Source: Tepidimonas charontis
GTDB lineage: Bacteria; Pseudomonadota; Gammaproteobacteria; Burkholderiales; Burkholderiaceae_C
Direction of reading: 5' to 3'
DNA: 47,842 nucleotides
Assembly (NCBI RefSeq): GCF_007556685.1
Contig: NZ_VJON01000019.1
Location: 1 to 47,842, forward strand
Below the pieces are notes generated by a model that worked only from the letters and a program-made list of their open reading frames with translations, did no database searches and had not been told where the DNA came from. Positions 1-5,718 of this stretch are shown one piece after another. A program made the translations under genes and the position numbers. The stretch's first letter is position 1. Every line of letters starts with the position of its first letter.

Positions 1-634
1 AGCAGCGTAGCTTGCTGGCGATGATGCTGGAGCGCAGCTGGCTGCAGGACCGCGGTGGCCGCAGAAGCGCTTTAGCGGGCCGGTAGAGCGGTTTTTTTGT
101 GGTGTAGCTGGGGTGGTAGCCTCGCGCCCCAAAAATCGCTCTACGGCCCGTTTAGGGCCGTTTGCAGCCATCGGCGGCGGCGGGGCGGTGGTGCGCAGCG
201 GCGGTGGCAGGCCCGGGACCGGGCTGGATGTCGGGCGGCGGCCTGTATTTTCGTCACGCGTTACGTAATAAACTATCGTAACATCGCGCATGATGAAAAT
301 AAATCATCATCTTGGCCGCCCTATTTTCGTAACACGTGATAAAATACATGCACGTTTCGTGAGGAGTGACGAAAGTGGAAAGCCAGTCCGACACCCCGCC
401 GCCGAAGCGCGGCCGCCCCCGCAAATACGCTACCGCCGCCGAACGGCAGGCGGCGTACCGCGAGCGGCTGCGTGAGCGTGGAGTACGTGAGGTGCGCAGG
501 CTGGTGCCGACGCATCCGGAGCCGCTGCTGCGCAGCGCGGTGATTGACTTGAGCGCGCTGCCGCCGTGGAAACGGGGCTAGAAGCCGCTATAGCCGCCGC
601 TGGCGGCTGGGGTGGAAACGCGCAATTTGCATAA
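1..634. repeat. Long direct repeat, copy A (full, carries a small gene)
   Basis: Positions 1-226 match 1895-2120 with a single difference (C at 128 versus T at 2022). After a gap, 558-634 matches 2121-2197 with a few differences; within 578-634, 53 of 57 positions agree. Copy A has about 331 extra bases (227-557), which hold the small basic gene at 375-581. The shared part contains two stem-loops. One is a 14-bp stem (83-96 with 131-144, including one G-T pair). The other is a 6-bp stem (144-149 with 155-160) followed by a short T run. The repeat may begin before the window. Confidence 0.9.
375..581 (+). CDS. Small basic protein, possible DNA-binding regulator
   Basis: A 68-residue protein rich in Arg, opening with a Pro-rich stretch and an AT-hook-like KRGRPRKYATAAERQAAYRE. 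Short proteins with this opening are common on plasmids and phages and are presumed to bind DNA; the role here is unknown. GTG at 375 is chosen as start because GAGGA at 361-365 then sits nine bases upstream; an in-frame GTG at 366 would touch that site. A TAAAAT box lies at 340-345. The motif TATTTTCGT-AC recurs at 246-258 and 322-334 and could be its operator. The gene sits wholly in the part of repeat A that is missing from repeat B, so it may be cargo of the repeat. Confidence 0.5.
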   Translation: MESQSDTPPPKRGRPRKYATAAERQAAYRERLRERGVREVRRLVPTHPEPLLRSAVIDLSALPPWKRG

Positions 635-679
635 TTGCGCGTGCAATGTCAGCCTGGCGGCCGCTGTTGTCATCCGTCA

Positions 680-970
680 TCAATAGCCCGCTTCTTTCTG
701 GTGTCGAACAGCAAGAATGGCGATGTTCTCCCCGTCGAAGCGGTAGAGGGCGACATAGCCACTGCTGCCGAAGTCGATCAGCCATTCCCGAAACTCGGGT
801 TCCATGTCCTCGACCGGCCGGCCGATGTGTGGCTGATGGGCCAGAATCTTGACCCCGGCCCGGATCGCCTTCACTGCGCGTTGCGCTGCGTCGGCATCCT
901 TGGGCGCGAGGAAGCGGTAGAGCCGCTGCACATCAGCCAGTGCCGGCGGCGTCCATGTCAGACGTGGCAC
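680..970 (-). CDS. RelE/ParE-family toxin
   Basis: A 96-residue protein with the ParE/RelE plan: a helical N-terminus (PPALADVQRLYRFLAPKD), a central helix with repeated Ala/Arg, the GRPVEDMEPEFREW segment and a C-terminal ALYRFDGENIAILAVRH strand pair typical of type II toxins. ParE members poison gyrase and RelE members cleave mRNA on the ribosome; this sequence does not settle which. It starts at a GTG (970-968) inside the end of the antitoxin gene, with a 13-base overlap that implies translational coupling. Length is normal for the family. It probably helps keep the element in the cell. Confidence 0.85.
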   Translation of the reverse strand: MPRLTWTPPALADVQRLYRFLAPKDADAAQRAVKAIRAGVKILAHQPHIGRPVEDMEPEFREWLIDFGSSGYVALYRFDGENIAILAVRHQKEAGY

Positions 971-1236
971 TTAGGCAGCTCCGCATCCTCGCCGGCTTCC
1001 AGCTTCGCCAGCCAGGCGTCGGCTTCCTCAAGTGTCAGATGCAGGCCGGTGCGCTGATAGTCTTCCCAGGCGCGGAGCGCATCCTGTTTGAACGCTTCGC
1101 GCTTTTCCTCGCGCTCGACGTACTGCGCGATGGCCTCTCGCATGATCCAGTGCGATGTGCGCCGGCGGGCTTCGGCCAGGTGCTGGACGCGCCCTTTCAG
1201 CTCGTCATCGAGCTTGATGGATGTTGCCGTTGCCAT
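958..1236 (-). CDS. CopG/RHH-family antitoxin
   Basis: A 92-residue protein. Residues 1-45 have the ribbon-helix-helix form of CopG/ParD antitoxins (MATATSIKLDDELKGRVQHL, then RRTSHWIMREAIAQYVEREE), and the acidic C-terminal half (LTLEEADAWLAKLEAGEDAE) would wrap the toxin. The RHH dimer normally represses its own promoter. ATG at 1236-1234 is chosen because GGGGG lies just upstream and the RHH domain begins there; a longer reading frame up to 1362 adds 42 residues with no domain. A 13-base dyad (1253-1265) lies between the start and a TATAGT box. It is the first gene of the pair, and the toxin start overlaps its stop. Confidence 0.85.
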   Translation of the reverse strand: MATATSIKLDDELKGRVQHLAEARRRTSHWIMREAIAQYVEREEKREAFKQDALRAWEDYQRTGLHLTLEEADAWLAKLEAGEDAELPKCHV

Positions 1237-1252
1237 GTGGCCCCCGTAGTGA

Positions 1253-1265
1253 AAGGTAATACCTT
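1253..1265. promoter_or_regulatory. Candidate antitoxin operator (perfect dyad)
   Basis: AAGGTA-A-TACCTT is a perfect inverted repeat with a one-base centre. It lies about 17 bases upstream of the antitoxin start codon and just downstream of a TATAGT -10-like box on the minus strand. CopG/ParD proteins commonly bind such dyads to repress their own operon, so autoregulation is inferred. Confidence 0.4.
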
Positions 1266-1368
1266 CCGCTACTATAGTCCTTCCCTGCCCCGCCGTCCAC
1301 CCGGCCTGGCACGGCCGCGCTGAAATTGTCTTGCTTTGTCGCACAAGTCCTGGATTGGCCACGACCCC

Positions 1369-1713
1369 ATGCCGATCACGCGGCTACAGCACGGCATCAG
1401 CCAGGCGATCGCGCGGCACGTGCTCACGCACAAGACCGAGCCGAGCGGAGGCTGGACGCTGGACGGCCTCATCCGAACCGTGGCGGGCGGCGACATCCGT
1501 GGACAGGCGCTGTGGGACAAGCGGCGCGAAGCCCGAGCCGACGCCGACGGGCTGGCCGCCGCCGGGGTGCTGCTGGAGGACGACCGAGTGCGGCGAGGCA
1601 AGCCGAGGCCCGACGACATGGAGCAAAGGCCCGACGACATGGAGCAAAGGCCCGACGACATGGAGCAAAGGCCCGGGGCCTGGAGCAAAGGCCCGGGGCC
1701 AGCAGATACATGA
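1369..1713 (+). CDS. Hypothetical protein with C-terminal 7-residue repeats
   Basis: A 114-residue protein, or 125 if a TTG at 1336 is used. Codons are strongly G/C-ending in this frame, which supports coding. Residues 1-75 (from MPITRLQHGISQAIARHVLT) look like a compact helical domain that I do not recognise. The tail holds three exact RPDDMEQ repeats and a degenerate fourth, encoded by the 21-bp tandem repeats at 1606-1688. No good ribosome binding site precedes ATG 1369. It could be the remnant C-terminal part of a larger plasmid gene. A strong terminator follows at 1730-1758. Confidence 0.4.
   Translation: MPITRLQHGISQAIARHVLTHKTEPSGGWTLDGLIRTVAGGDIRGQALWDKRREARADADGLAAAGVLLEDDRVRRGKPRPDDMEQRPDDMEQRPDDMEQRPGAWSKGPGPADT
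1606..1688. repeat. 21-bp tandem repeats
   Basis: Three exact 21-bp units (1606-1626, 1627-1647, 1648-1668) are followed by a 20-bp degenerate unit (1669-1688) and the beginning of a fifth. They are head to tail with no spacers, so this is not a CRISPR array. In the frame of the gene at 1369 they encode RPDDMEQ repeats. The number of units is likely to vary by slippage. Confidence 0.85.
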
Positions 1714-1729
1714 ATCAGATACAGATTCA

Positions 1730-1762
1730 GGGGCCAGCCCTTTGAGTGGGCTGGCCCCCCGT
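1730..1762 (+). terminator. Rho-independent terminator
   Basis: An 11-bp perfect stem (GGGGCCAGCCC at 1730-1740 with its complement at 1748-1758), a 7-base loop and then CCGTTTT. It lies 17 bases after the hypothetical gene ending at 1713 and should end its transcript. Confidence 0.75.
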
Positions 1763-1836
1763 TTTCAGGAAGAGGGGCCGCCCCTTCGGGGCGGCGGAGG
1801 GGGCAAGAGAAGGTTTTTGGACCGCCAGCAACTGGC

Positions 1837-2247
1837 ACCTTCCTTTGCCCCCTACCCGCCGCGCGCAGCGCGGCACTCATACCTCCCGAGCGCCAGCAGC
1901 GTAGCTTGCTGGCGATGATGCTGGAGCGCAGCTGGCTGCAGGACCGCGGTGGCCGCAGAAGCGCTTTAGCGGGCCGGTAGAGCGGTTTTTTTGTGGTGTA
2001 GCTGGGGTGGTAGCCTCGCGCTCCAAAAATCGCTCTACGGCCCGTTTAGGGCCGTTTGCAGCCATCGGCGGCGGCGGGGCGGTGGTGCGCAGCGGCGGTG
2101 GCAGGCCCGGGACCGGGCTGCTGCCGCCTTGGCGACGCGGCTAAAAGCCGCCAGAGCCGCCGCTGGCGGCTGGGGTAGAAACGCGCAATTTGCATAAGCT
2201 GCAAAGGGGGCGCCCCTTCGGGGCGCGAATAGGGGGCAAAGGAAGGT
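1837..2247. repeat. MITE-like block bounded by 18-bp inverted repeats
   Basis: The sequence at 1837-1854 is the exact reverse complement of 2230-2247 (18 bp). Between them lies direct-repeat copy B and an 8-bp-class GC hairpin at 2210-2226. No open reading frame in the block looks coding. Bounded, non-coding and structured, it resembles a miniature inverted-repeat element, but no target duplication is evident. The rest of the gene-free stretch 1714-2344 holds the terminator at 1730, a stem at 1777-1795 with three-base loop, and the promoter at 2268. Confidence 0.4.
1895..2197. repeat. Long direct repeat, copy B (internally deleted)
   Basis: This is the second copy of the repeat at 1-634, in the same orientation and missing the 331 bases that carry the small gene. 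The 14-bp and 6-bp stem-loops of copy A are kept intact and the only substitution in the first 226 bases falls in the loop of the larger hairpin. It lies between the 18-bp inverted repeats at 1837 and 2230. Recombination between the copies would delete the toxin-antitoxin genes between them. Confidence 0.88.
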
Positions 2248-2267
2248 TTGTGCGTTTGCGCTGTGGC

Positions 2268-2295
2268 TTGAATTTCGTCGCGAATGCTGTATCAT
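2268..2295 (+). promoter_or_regulatory. Sigma-70-like promoter for the acidic protein and cas7f-like genes
   Basis: TTGAAT (2268-2273) and TATCAT (2290-2295) are separated by 16 bases. The expected start is near 2302, about 43 bases ahead of the ATG at 2345, which has its own GAGGAG site. Confidence 0.5.
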
Positions 2296-2344
2296 ACAAT
2301 TACGCACAGCGCGGTGCAGTGCGGTAAATGTAGAGGAGAAAGTC

Positions 2345-2800
2345 ATGAAAGTTGTTTCGCACAAGTATGTTGATTCGTTTGACGTTGACGGTCGTTCGAT
2401 CGGCAATGTTTATGCTTTCAGCTTCGATGACGGCAGTGCTCTTGATGTCGTTGTGTTCTTTGACGGAGAGCTCGGCGATGACGTCGACAAGCATGTCGCT
2501 GAAGCTGTCAAGCAGTATGTGTATAACGAAGGTTTGCACTGCTGGTCTCGCAAATCTGCTTCTTATTACTTTATTTTTGATGACGGTTCGATTGTCTGGG
2601 GGCCTACACACACTTCGCAAAGCGGTTATGTTGCTCGCATCGACAATCTCGCTTATTGCGGTGACGATGAGGAGCTGAAAAATATGATCAAGTCTTATAT
2701 GCGCGAGCACGAGCTTGATTATCTTAGCAATGCTGATGAAATTTGCGATGCGCTTGCTTTGACAGATATTTCTTGCGAGGCTATTCATTTCGAGGTGTGA
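2345..2800 (+). CDS. Acidic hypothetical protein encoded upstream of the Cas7f homologue
   Basis: A 151-residue protein with about 29 Asp/Glu against 11 Lys/Arg and no signal peptide or membrane segment. I do not recognise a family. The N-terminal half reads as alternating beta strands (VDSFDVDG, VYAFSFDDG, LDVVVFFDGE, YYFIFDDGSIVWGP) and the C-terminal half as helices. GAGGAG at 2334-2339 supports ATG 2345. The codons end in T far more often than those of the chromosome, as in the next gene. It shares a promoter and transcript with the Cas7f homologue 51 bases downstream. Strong acidity beside a Cas protein recalls anti-CRISPR or DNA-mimic proteins, but that is speculation; a partner or chaperone of the Cas7f homologue is equally open. 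Confidence 0.7.
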   Translation: MKVVSHKYVDSFDVDGRSIGNVYAFSFDDGSALDVVVFFDGELGDDVDKHVAEAVKQYVYNEGLHCWSRKSASYYFIFDDGSIVWGPTHTSQSGYVARIDNLAYCGDDEELKNMIKSYMREHELDYLSNADEICDALALTDISCEAIHFEV

Positions 2801-2810
2801 TGTTTGTTTA

Positions 2811-2851
2811 ACCCCCCCCCTGCATTTGTCGGGGGGGGGGTGGGGTAAGTC
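2811..2851 (+). other. C9/G10 homopolymer hairpin in front of the cas7f-like gene
   Basis: Nine C at 2812-2820 face ten G at 2831-2840 across a ten-base loop, and GGGG at 2842-2845 serves as the ribosome binding site of ATG 2852. The stem could hide or expose that site. Runs this long slip during replication, so spacing and folding could vary between cells. There is no T run, so a terminator is unlikely. Confidence 0.6.
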
Positions 2852-3895
2852 ATGAAATCGCAATCTGCAGTATCTTGCTCATTTCAGCGCGGAATGCTTT
2901 TTTCTGATGCAAAAATTTATAACGTTATTGATGGTGCGCGGGCGGATGGGGTTTCTGTTTTTTCTGAACAACGGCGGAAACTTGTAAAGACTGATAAGTA
3001 TAGGAACAGATATGCTGTTGATAGCGTGATGCTCGAAACTGCAAAAACAGATTTTCGCGCGAGCGGTATTGATGTGACATTCACGATGCGCACGCTGCTG
3101 CTGGAACATTTGTTGTTTGCGTGCAACGATAATGCGTTTCGCACCTACCTGAAGACATTTATTGATCGGTTTGCGGACAGCGAGGAAATGAGGGAGCTTT
3201 GCCGGCGTTATGCCCGCAATATTTTGAACGGGCGCTGGCTGTGGCGCAACCGTTTGCTTGGCAAGTCGATTGCAGTGTCGGTAAAGGAGATTGGGGGCGG
3301 TGAGACGATGGAGGTCGATGCGCTAAGCGTGCCGCTGACGTTTGAATCGGGCTATAGCGACGCCGAAAACAAGCTGGCGGAGTGGCTGTTCATCGGCTTT
3401 ACGCAGCAGCCGATGCAATTCGAGGTTTGCGCGCGCATCGACTTTGGCATGACGGGCGCGATCGAGGTGTTTCCTTCGCAGAATTTTGTCTCTGACAAAC
3501 CAGACGGCTTTGCGCGCAGCCTGTACAAGCTTAAACGCATGTCACGGCAGGACCTGTTGCGCATCATGCGCAATGACAATGCAGACACGTATGCTGCTGA
3601 CATTGTTGATGTGGGTGTTGCTGCTATTCGCGACCACAAAATCGGCAACGCTATACGCACGATCGATACGTGGTATGCCGCAAACAGCGATGCCTCGCCG
3701 ATTCCTGTCGAGCCGCGCGGAGCCAATATCGAGCGAGACATGTACATGCGTGCGTCACGTAATGATTTGTTTACGTATCTAACGAGTCTCGACGATCTGC
3801 AGCGCAGTATCGTGGGCATCAATCATGAGGCCGCGTTTGTGCTGGCGTGCATGATCCGTGGCTTCCTGGCCGGCGAAATCGTGCAGGCGACTTAG
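2852..3895 (+). CDS. Orphan Cas7f (Csy3) homologue, CRISPR type I-F backbone protein
   Basis: A 347-residue protein of normal Csy3 length that can be matched to Csy3 almost end to end. Family signatures seen are: ACNDNAFRTYLKTFIDRF (about 90-107); RRYARNILNGRWLWRNRLLG (118-137), matching the conserved RYA-N-AN-R-LWRNR segment; IEVFPSQNF (about 206-214); and HKIGNAIRTIDTWYAANSD followed by PIPVEPRG (about 269-296). In type I-F systems six Cas7f subunits coat the crRNA spacer. No cas8f, cas5f, cas6f, cas3, cas1 or CRISPR array is visible in the window. The key segments are intact, so this is probably a working RNA-binding protein rather than a decaying gene. Codons are T-rich like those of the upstream acidic gene. 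Possible roles are an anti-CRISPR decoy, a donor subunit for a host Cascade, or an independent RNA-guided or RNA-coating function. Confidence 0.9.
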   Translation: MKSQSAVSCSFQRGMLFSDAKIYNVIDGARADGVSVFSEQRRKLVKTDKYRNRYAVDSVMLETAKTDFRASGIDVTFTMRTLLLEHLLFACNDNAFRTYLKTFIDRFADSEEMRELCRRYARNILNGRWLWRNRLLGKSIAVSVKEIGGGETMEVDALSVPLTFESGYSDAENKLAEWLFIGFTQQPMQFEVCARIDFGMTGAIEVFPSQNFVSDKPDGFARSLYKLKRMSRQDLLRIMRNDNADTYAADIVDVGVAAIRDHKIGNAIRTIDTWYAANSDASPIPVEPRGANIERDMYMRASRNDLFTYLTSLDDLQRSIVGINHEAAFVLACMIRGFLAGEIVQAT

Positions 3896-3919
3896 AAGGT
3901 GAGCTGCAGCGTTGGACAC

Positions 3920-3948
3920 TTGCGCTTGTCAGACTTTTTTGCTAACAT
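3920..3948 (+). promoter_or_regulatory. Promoter giving a possible leaderless mRNA
   Basis: TTGCGC (3920-3925), a 17-base spacer and TAACAT (3943-3948). The start codon at 3955 begins seven bases after the -10 box, where transcription itself should start, and no ribosome binding site is seen. Confidence 0.4.
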
Positions 3949-3954
3949 CACAGC

Positions 3955-4503
3955 ATGTCGGGCACTGCTTACCGCCACCTCAAACGCGCCGCCTCCGCTG
4001 CGGCGCGGGCGGTGGGTTTGCGTGCGCACGGCGCGGTGTACGGCGTTGCTACAGCTTTTATTCTGCTATGCGCGCTGTGCGCCGCCGTGCTAACTGCGGC
4101 GCAGCTTGCTGCGGGCGAGCATTTGCCGCTACAGCGCTGTCTTGAGCTGGCCGGTGCCGGGGTGGGCGTGTTGCTTGCCGCCCCCGCCGCGTTCGCGGTG
4201 CGTTGGTCCGAGCGTCGCCGCGCGGCTCGCGCAGATGCGCAGCGTGCGGAAGCGTTGCGCACCGCTGCCGACGATATAACTAAACGTGATGGCGCGGTGC
4301 TTTTGCCGCGCGCCATCCTTTTCGCTGTTGCGCAGCAGCAACAGCAGCTGCTTTCGCAGCTGCTTTCGTTGCGCTCCCGCAGCGCCTTTTCCCGCGCCGC
4401 CGCAGTCGCGGCGCTGGCTTTTGCGCGTGCACGCATGCACGCGGCTTTTGTAGCACTACCGCGCGCGCACACCCGCGCCTTCGCCTTCCGCCCGGGCTGC
4501 TGA
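3955..4503 (+). CDS. Hypothetical two-helix inner membrane protein
   Basis: A 182-residue, Ala/Arg-rich protein of unknown family. A basic N-terminus (HLKRAASAAARAVGLRAHG) precedes a first membrane segment (about 27-52, GVATAFILLCALCAAVLTAA) and a second (about 62-82, LELAGAGVGVLLAAPAAFAV), followed by a basic WSERRRAAR stretch. That pattern predicts both ends in the cytoplasm with a short periplasmic loop. The C-terminal half has a Gln run (QQQQQ) and many Ala/Arg. An overlapping reading frame on the other strand lacks any plausible domain. It follows the Cas7f gene by 59 bases, apparently from its own promoter. The role is unknown; being a small membrane protein beside a nucleic-acid-binding gene, an effector or anchoring role is conceivable. 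Confidence 0.55.
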   Translation: MSGTAYRHLKRAASAAARAVGLRAHGAVYGVATAFILLCALCAAVLTAAQLAAGEHLPLQRCLELAGAGVGVLLAAPAAFAVRWSERRRAARADAQRAEALRTAADDITKRDGAVLLPRAILFAVAQQQQQLLSQLLSLRSRSAFSRAAAVAALAFARARMHAAFVALPRAHTRAFAFRPGC

Positions 4504-4620
4504 CCCCGGGCGAATACCCTGCTTTTTCGGCGGCGCCCGGGGCTAATCCCCCGGGGTTAGCGCTGCCCGTTTTACACCCCTCTTGCTTGGCGCCGCCGCG
4601 ATTGGTTCGCGGGGTGTATC
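4504..4620. other. Structured intergenic region with three stem-loops
   Basis: Several inverted repeats follow one another: CCCCGGGCG (from 4504) with CGCCCGGGG before 4543; a near-perfect 20-base palindrome at 4542-4561 (GCTAA arm, one G-T pair); and TACACCCC (4573-4580) with GGGGTGTA (4611-4618), with an inner CCGCG/CGCGG stem. The last stem contains the GGGGTG that would be the ribosome binding site for GTG 4621. It could include a terminator for the membrane protein gene and a leader that controls the next gene. Confidence 0.5.
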
Positions 4621-5715
4621 GTGGCGGGTTATGTTAATAAAGTGCTCGACGTTATTAAGTCGAACTGGGGTAATGAAGCGGTAATTGCAGTTAGGCGGGT
4701 GCTAAGTTATAAAGGCAATGCTTTGCGCAATCGGTTTGATGCACGCACAAACATTGCGTTAGCGCAAAAAGCGATAGTCAATTGGGACGATGCGGAGATT
4801 GTGAACGAGGCGTTTGCTTTGTTTGCTAAGCACGGGCTTGTTTGCGGCGACACATTGCTAACGCGAATTGTTTGCCCGCGCGATGTGATGATCATGGGGC
4901 GAACGGAAAGCCTGGACGACGACGCCGATGGTCATGGCGGGTTGGCGGCTTTGCTGGCGGCACCAGAATCGGAACCTGAACCGGAACCGGATTTCGAGCC
5001 CGGTTTTTGGGCTGATGGTGTAGACGAACGTGCAAAGCTTGCCAAGGCTTTGGCGAATCGAGGCGGGATTGGCTTGGATGCAGTCAAAGAGAAGCTGTTT
5101 AACGTTGTGCGTTTGTCCGCCGAAATTGCCCGGCGGGCGGCGCTTCGGAGGCGGGGTAAGCGAAGCAGCGCGAACGCATTTGTTGATTTAGCGTATAATA
5201 GCGAACTTGCTGTTGGTATTTCGCAGTATGCGTTGCGGCGCCTGCTGGGCGGCAGGATTGCGCAGAAGGTGCGTGATGAAATTGATCGCTTTAGCAAAGC
5301 CGTCGTTTTGTGTGACGAGGTTGAGCAACATCGTCGCTGCGCAATAGCAATGCTTGCCCCGCTGTGCCGGTCGGGTCGGGCATTGTATGAGCTTATGCAG
5401 CTTCCTGCAGAGCGCGTGTTTGCGCTGTTGCTGCAGACCGGCGCAAGCGTGCGCAATCGCTACCCCGGCGGCGCGCCGCAAACGGGTCGGCTGCCGCGGC
5501 TAACCGTCGCGGTTATTGCCAGCTTTGCCTTTGCCGCGGTTGCTGCGGCGGACATGCGCGGGCTGGACGTGTTCACCGGTATAGTCCGGGCGGGTCGTGG
5601 CAATAAAGTTGTGTACCCGCCGCAGCCCGTTCGTCGGCACAAGCACAAGCAAAAAAATACCGCGGCTGCTGTGCCGCGGCAACTGGCGTTGTCGTTGTTT
5701 GTGCTGGCAGCCTAA
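4621..5715 (+). CDS. Hypothetical protein, 364 residues
   Basis: The protein starts at GTG 4621 after GGGGTG and is of no family I recognise. The sequence shows a helical N-terminal domain (1-90, including YVNKVLDVIKSNWGNEAVIA), an acidic linker (about 95-135, with an EPEPEPDFEPGF stretch), a basic helical central domain (about 150-290, with RRAALRRRGKRSS), a hydrophobic segment (about 295-312, LTVAVIASFAFAAVAAA) that may be a membrane helix, and a Lys/Arg/His-rich tail with RRHKHKQKN. Codon use changes from T-rich in the first half to G/C-rich near the end. It converges with the gene ending at 5719. Its position after the Cas7f-like and membrane protein genes makes it a candidate member of the same cluster, with no direct evidence. 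Confidence 0.6.
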   Translation: MAGYVNKVLDVIKSNWGNEAVIAVRRVLSYKGNALRNRFDARTNIALAQKAIVNWDDAEIVNEAFALFAKHGLVCGDTLLTRIVCPRDVMIMGRTESLDDDADGHGGLAALLAAPESEPEPEPDFEPGFWADGVDERAKLAKALANRGGIGLDAVKEKLFNVVRLSAEIARRAALRRRGKRSSANAFVDLAYNSELAVGISQYALRRLLGGRIAQKVRDEIDRFSKAVVLCDEVEQHRRCAIAMLAPLCRSGRALYELMQLPAERVFALLLQTGASVRNRYPGGAPQTGRLPRLTVAVIASFAFAAVAAADMRGLDVFTGIVRAGRGNKVVYPPQPVRRHKHKQKNTAAAVPRQLALSLFVLAA

Positions 5716-5718
5716 CTG

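Noticed and set aside
97-339. Open frames within the direct repeats (also 1991-2197 and 1877-2065).
   Set aside because: They are read through the hairpins, are Arg/Cys-rich and differ between the two copies after the repeat ends.
1606-1688. Tandem repeats considered as a CRISPR array.
   Set aside because: Units are head to tail with no spacers and encode a peptide repeat.
3875-3898. The end of the Cas7f-like gene (CAGGCGACTTAGAA) resembles the 3' part of type I-F CRISPR repeats (CAGGCAGCTTAGAA), which could mean a solitary repeat or RNA anti-CRISPR.
   Set aside because: Two bases of the 14 differ, the 5' stem partner (CTGCC) is missing, and the match lies in conserved reading frame; chance is more likely.
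3969-4472. Minus-strand frame opposite the two-helix membrane protein.
   Set aside because: It is Ala/Arg/Ser-rich without membrane or domain pattern, while the plus frame has two clear hydrophobic helices and a promoter.
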